Assembly: GCA_947846985.1 (NCBI GenBank)
Contig: CANTUZ010000003.1
Span: 51,744,096 to 51,808,095 of the forward strand
Direction of reading: 5' to 3'
From: Fratercula arctica
Lineage: Eukaryota > Chordata > Aves > Charadriiformes > Alcidae
Length of the DNA stretch: 64,000 nt
A program made the position numbers and the translations under genes. The notes beneath the pieces are model-generated. The model was not told where the DNA came from. It did no database searches and saw nothing but the letters and a program-made list of their open reading frames with translations. Positions within the stretch are counted from its first letter, which is position 1. The number at the start of each line of letters is the position of its first letter. Below are positions 63,501 to 64,000 of this stretch, one piece after another.

Positions 63501-64000
63501 CTGGGAGCCCCATCTTGGGGAGCGGGGGGGCTCCGCCTGAGGGGAAGCAATGCTGTTGAGTTTCTACATCTGTTTTGATGGCTTTTGCTGATTGTGTCGA
63601 GCATCTTGATATCTCATCTGGCCTATCACACGAAGTGTATGGCACTTCTCATCTAGACCCTATTTTTGTAGTTTATCACAGACAGAATGACGTCACGTAT
63701 CTCGGCTTCCGAAGGCTTATCATGTGTGCAGCGTTTGCTTTATCTACTAATGACAGTTAACCTATTAATTGCCAAGATTATTCTTGACAAACCTGTGTTG
63801 ACAAAAGCCGAGGAAGTTCTGAACACTTCAGCTTTTCCTGCTGTGTCTTTCCTCTATGTCGTATTTGTGTAAGTGACAAATCACTGATTTTTGAAAGGGA
63901 GAATAAAGCTTGCTTGAGCTTTGGATATGCCCAGTCAGGAACAGATTCTCTAAGTACCACTGGCCAGTGTATCCCTAATTACATCTATATCTTGTCTCAA
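60549..64000 (+). other. Putative STX11 intron 1 (incomplete)
   Basis: After the donor, CpG-rich sequence continues to about 60.9 kb and then gives way to ordinary non-coding DNA to the end of the window. No syntaxin coding sequence is present in any frame. A small inverted repeat at 63469-63487 is the only structure I noticed. The 145-codon minus-strand frame at 63208-63645 shows no family resemblance. Confidence 0.4.

Overview
The window looks like nuclear DNA from a bird. It holds five pieces of the CR1 LINE family, most carrying CR1's characteristic 3' end (short ATTCTRTG-type repeats instead of a poly(A) tail), and one solo LTR of a type I recognise from avian endogenous retroviruses. 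The rest is mostly single-copy, AT-rich sequence broken by three sharp CpG islands. I cannot name the species.

Only one protein-coding gene is complete: SF3B5, an intronless 86-codon gene on the minus strand at 38910-39170. From memory of human 6q24.2 the order is PLAGL1 (-), SF3B5 (-), STX11 (+). The window fits that map without rearrangement. The left CpG island (about 12.0-13.45 kb) has two good splice donors, both on the minus strand, where the PLAGL1 promoter region should be. The right CpG island (about 59.7-60.9 kb) has a plus-strand donor, where the non-coding first exon of STX11 should be. Neither flanking gene's main coding exon lies in the window, so both names rest on synteny.

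Layout: 1-12.0 kb, non-coding and probably intronic to the left-hand minus-strand gene, with a CR1 tail at 2.0-2.25 kb. 12.0-13.45 kb, CpG island with an unexpected signal-peptide-like first exon. 13.45-35.46 kb, gene-free DNA with a few candidate regulatory sites and one strong G-quadruplex motif. 35.46-36.66 kb, a 5'-truncated CR1 with a decayed reverse transcriptase. 38.6-39.5 kb, SF3B5 and its promoter, which is split by a compound microsatellite. 39.87-59.7 kb, gene-free DNA with CR1 pieces, an LTR and a diverged pair of direct repeats. 59.7-64.0 kb, the putative STX11 promoter and the start of intron 1.

The functional content is one housekeeping spliceosome gene between two promoters that fire outward, away from it. 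The points most worth checking are the signal-peptide-like exon at 12815-12905, the diverged repeat pair at 50.0 and 51.8 kb, the divided SF3B5 promoter, and the TALE/octamer/NF-Y cluster beside a (GGA)26 tract in front of the putative STX11 exon.
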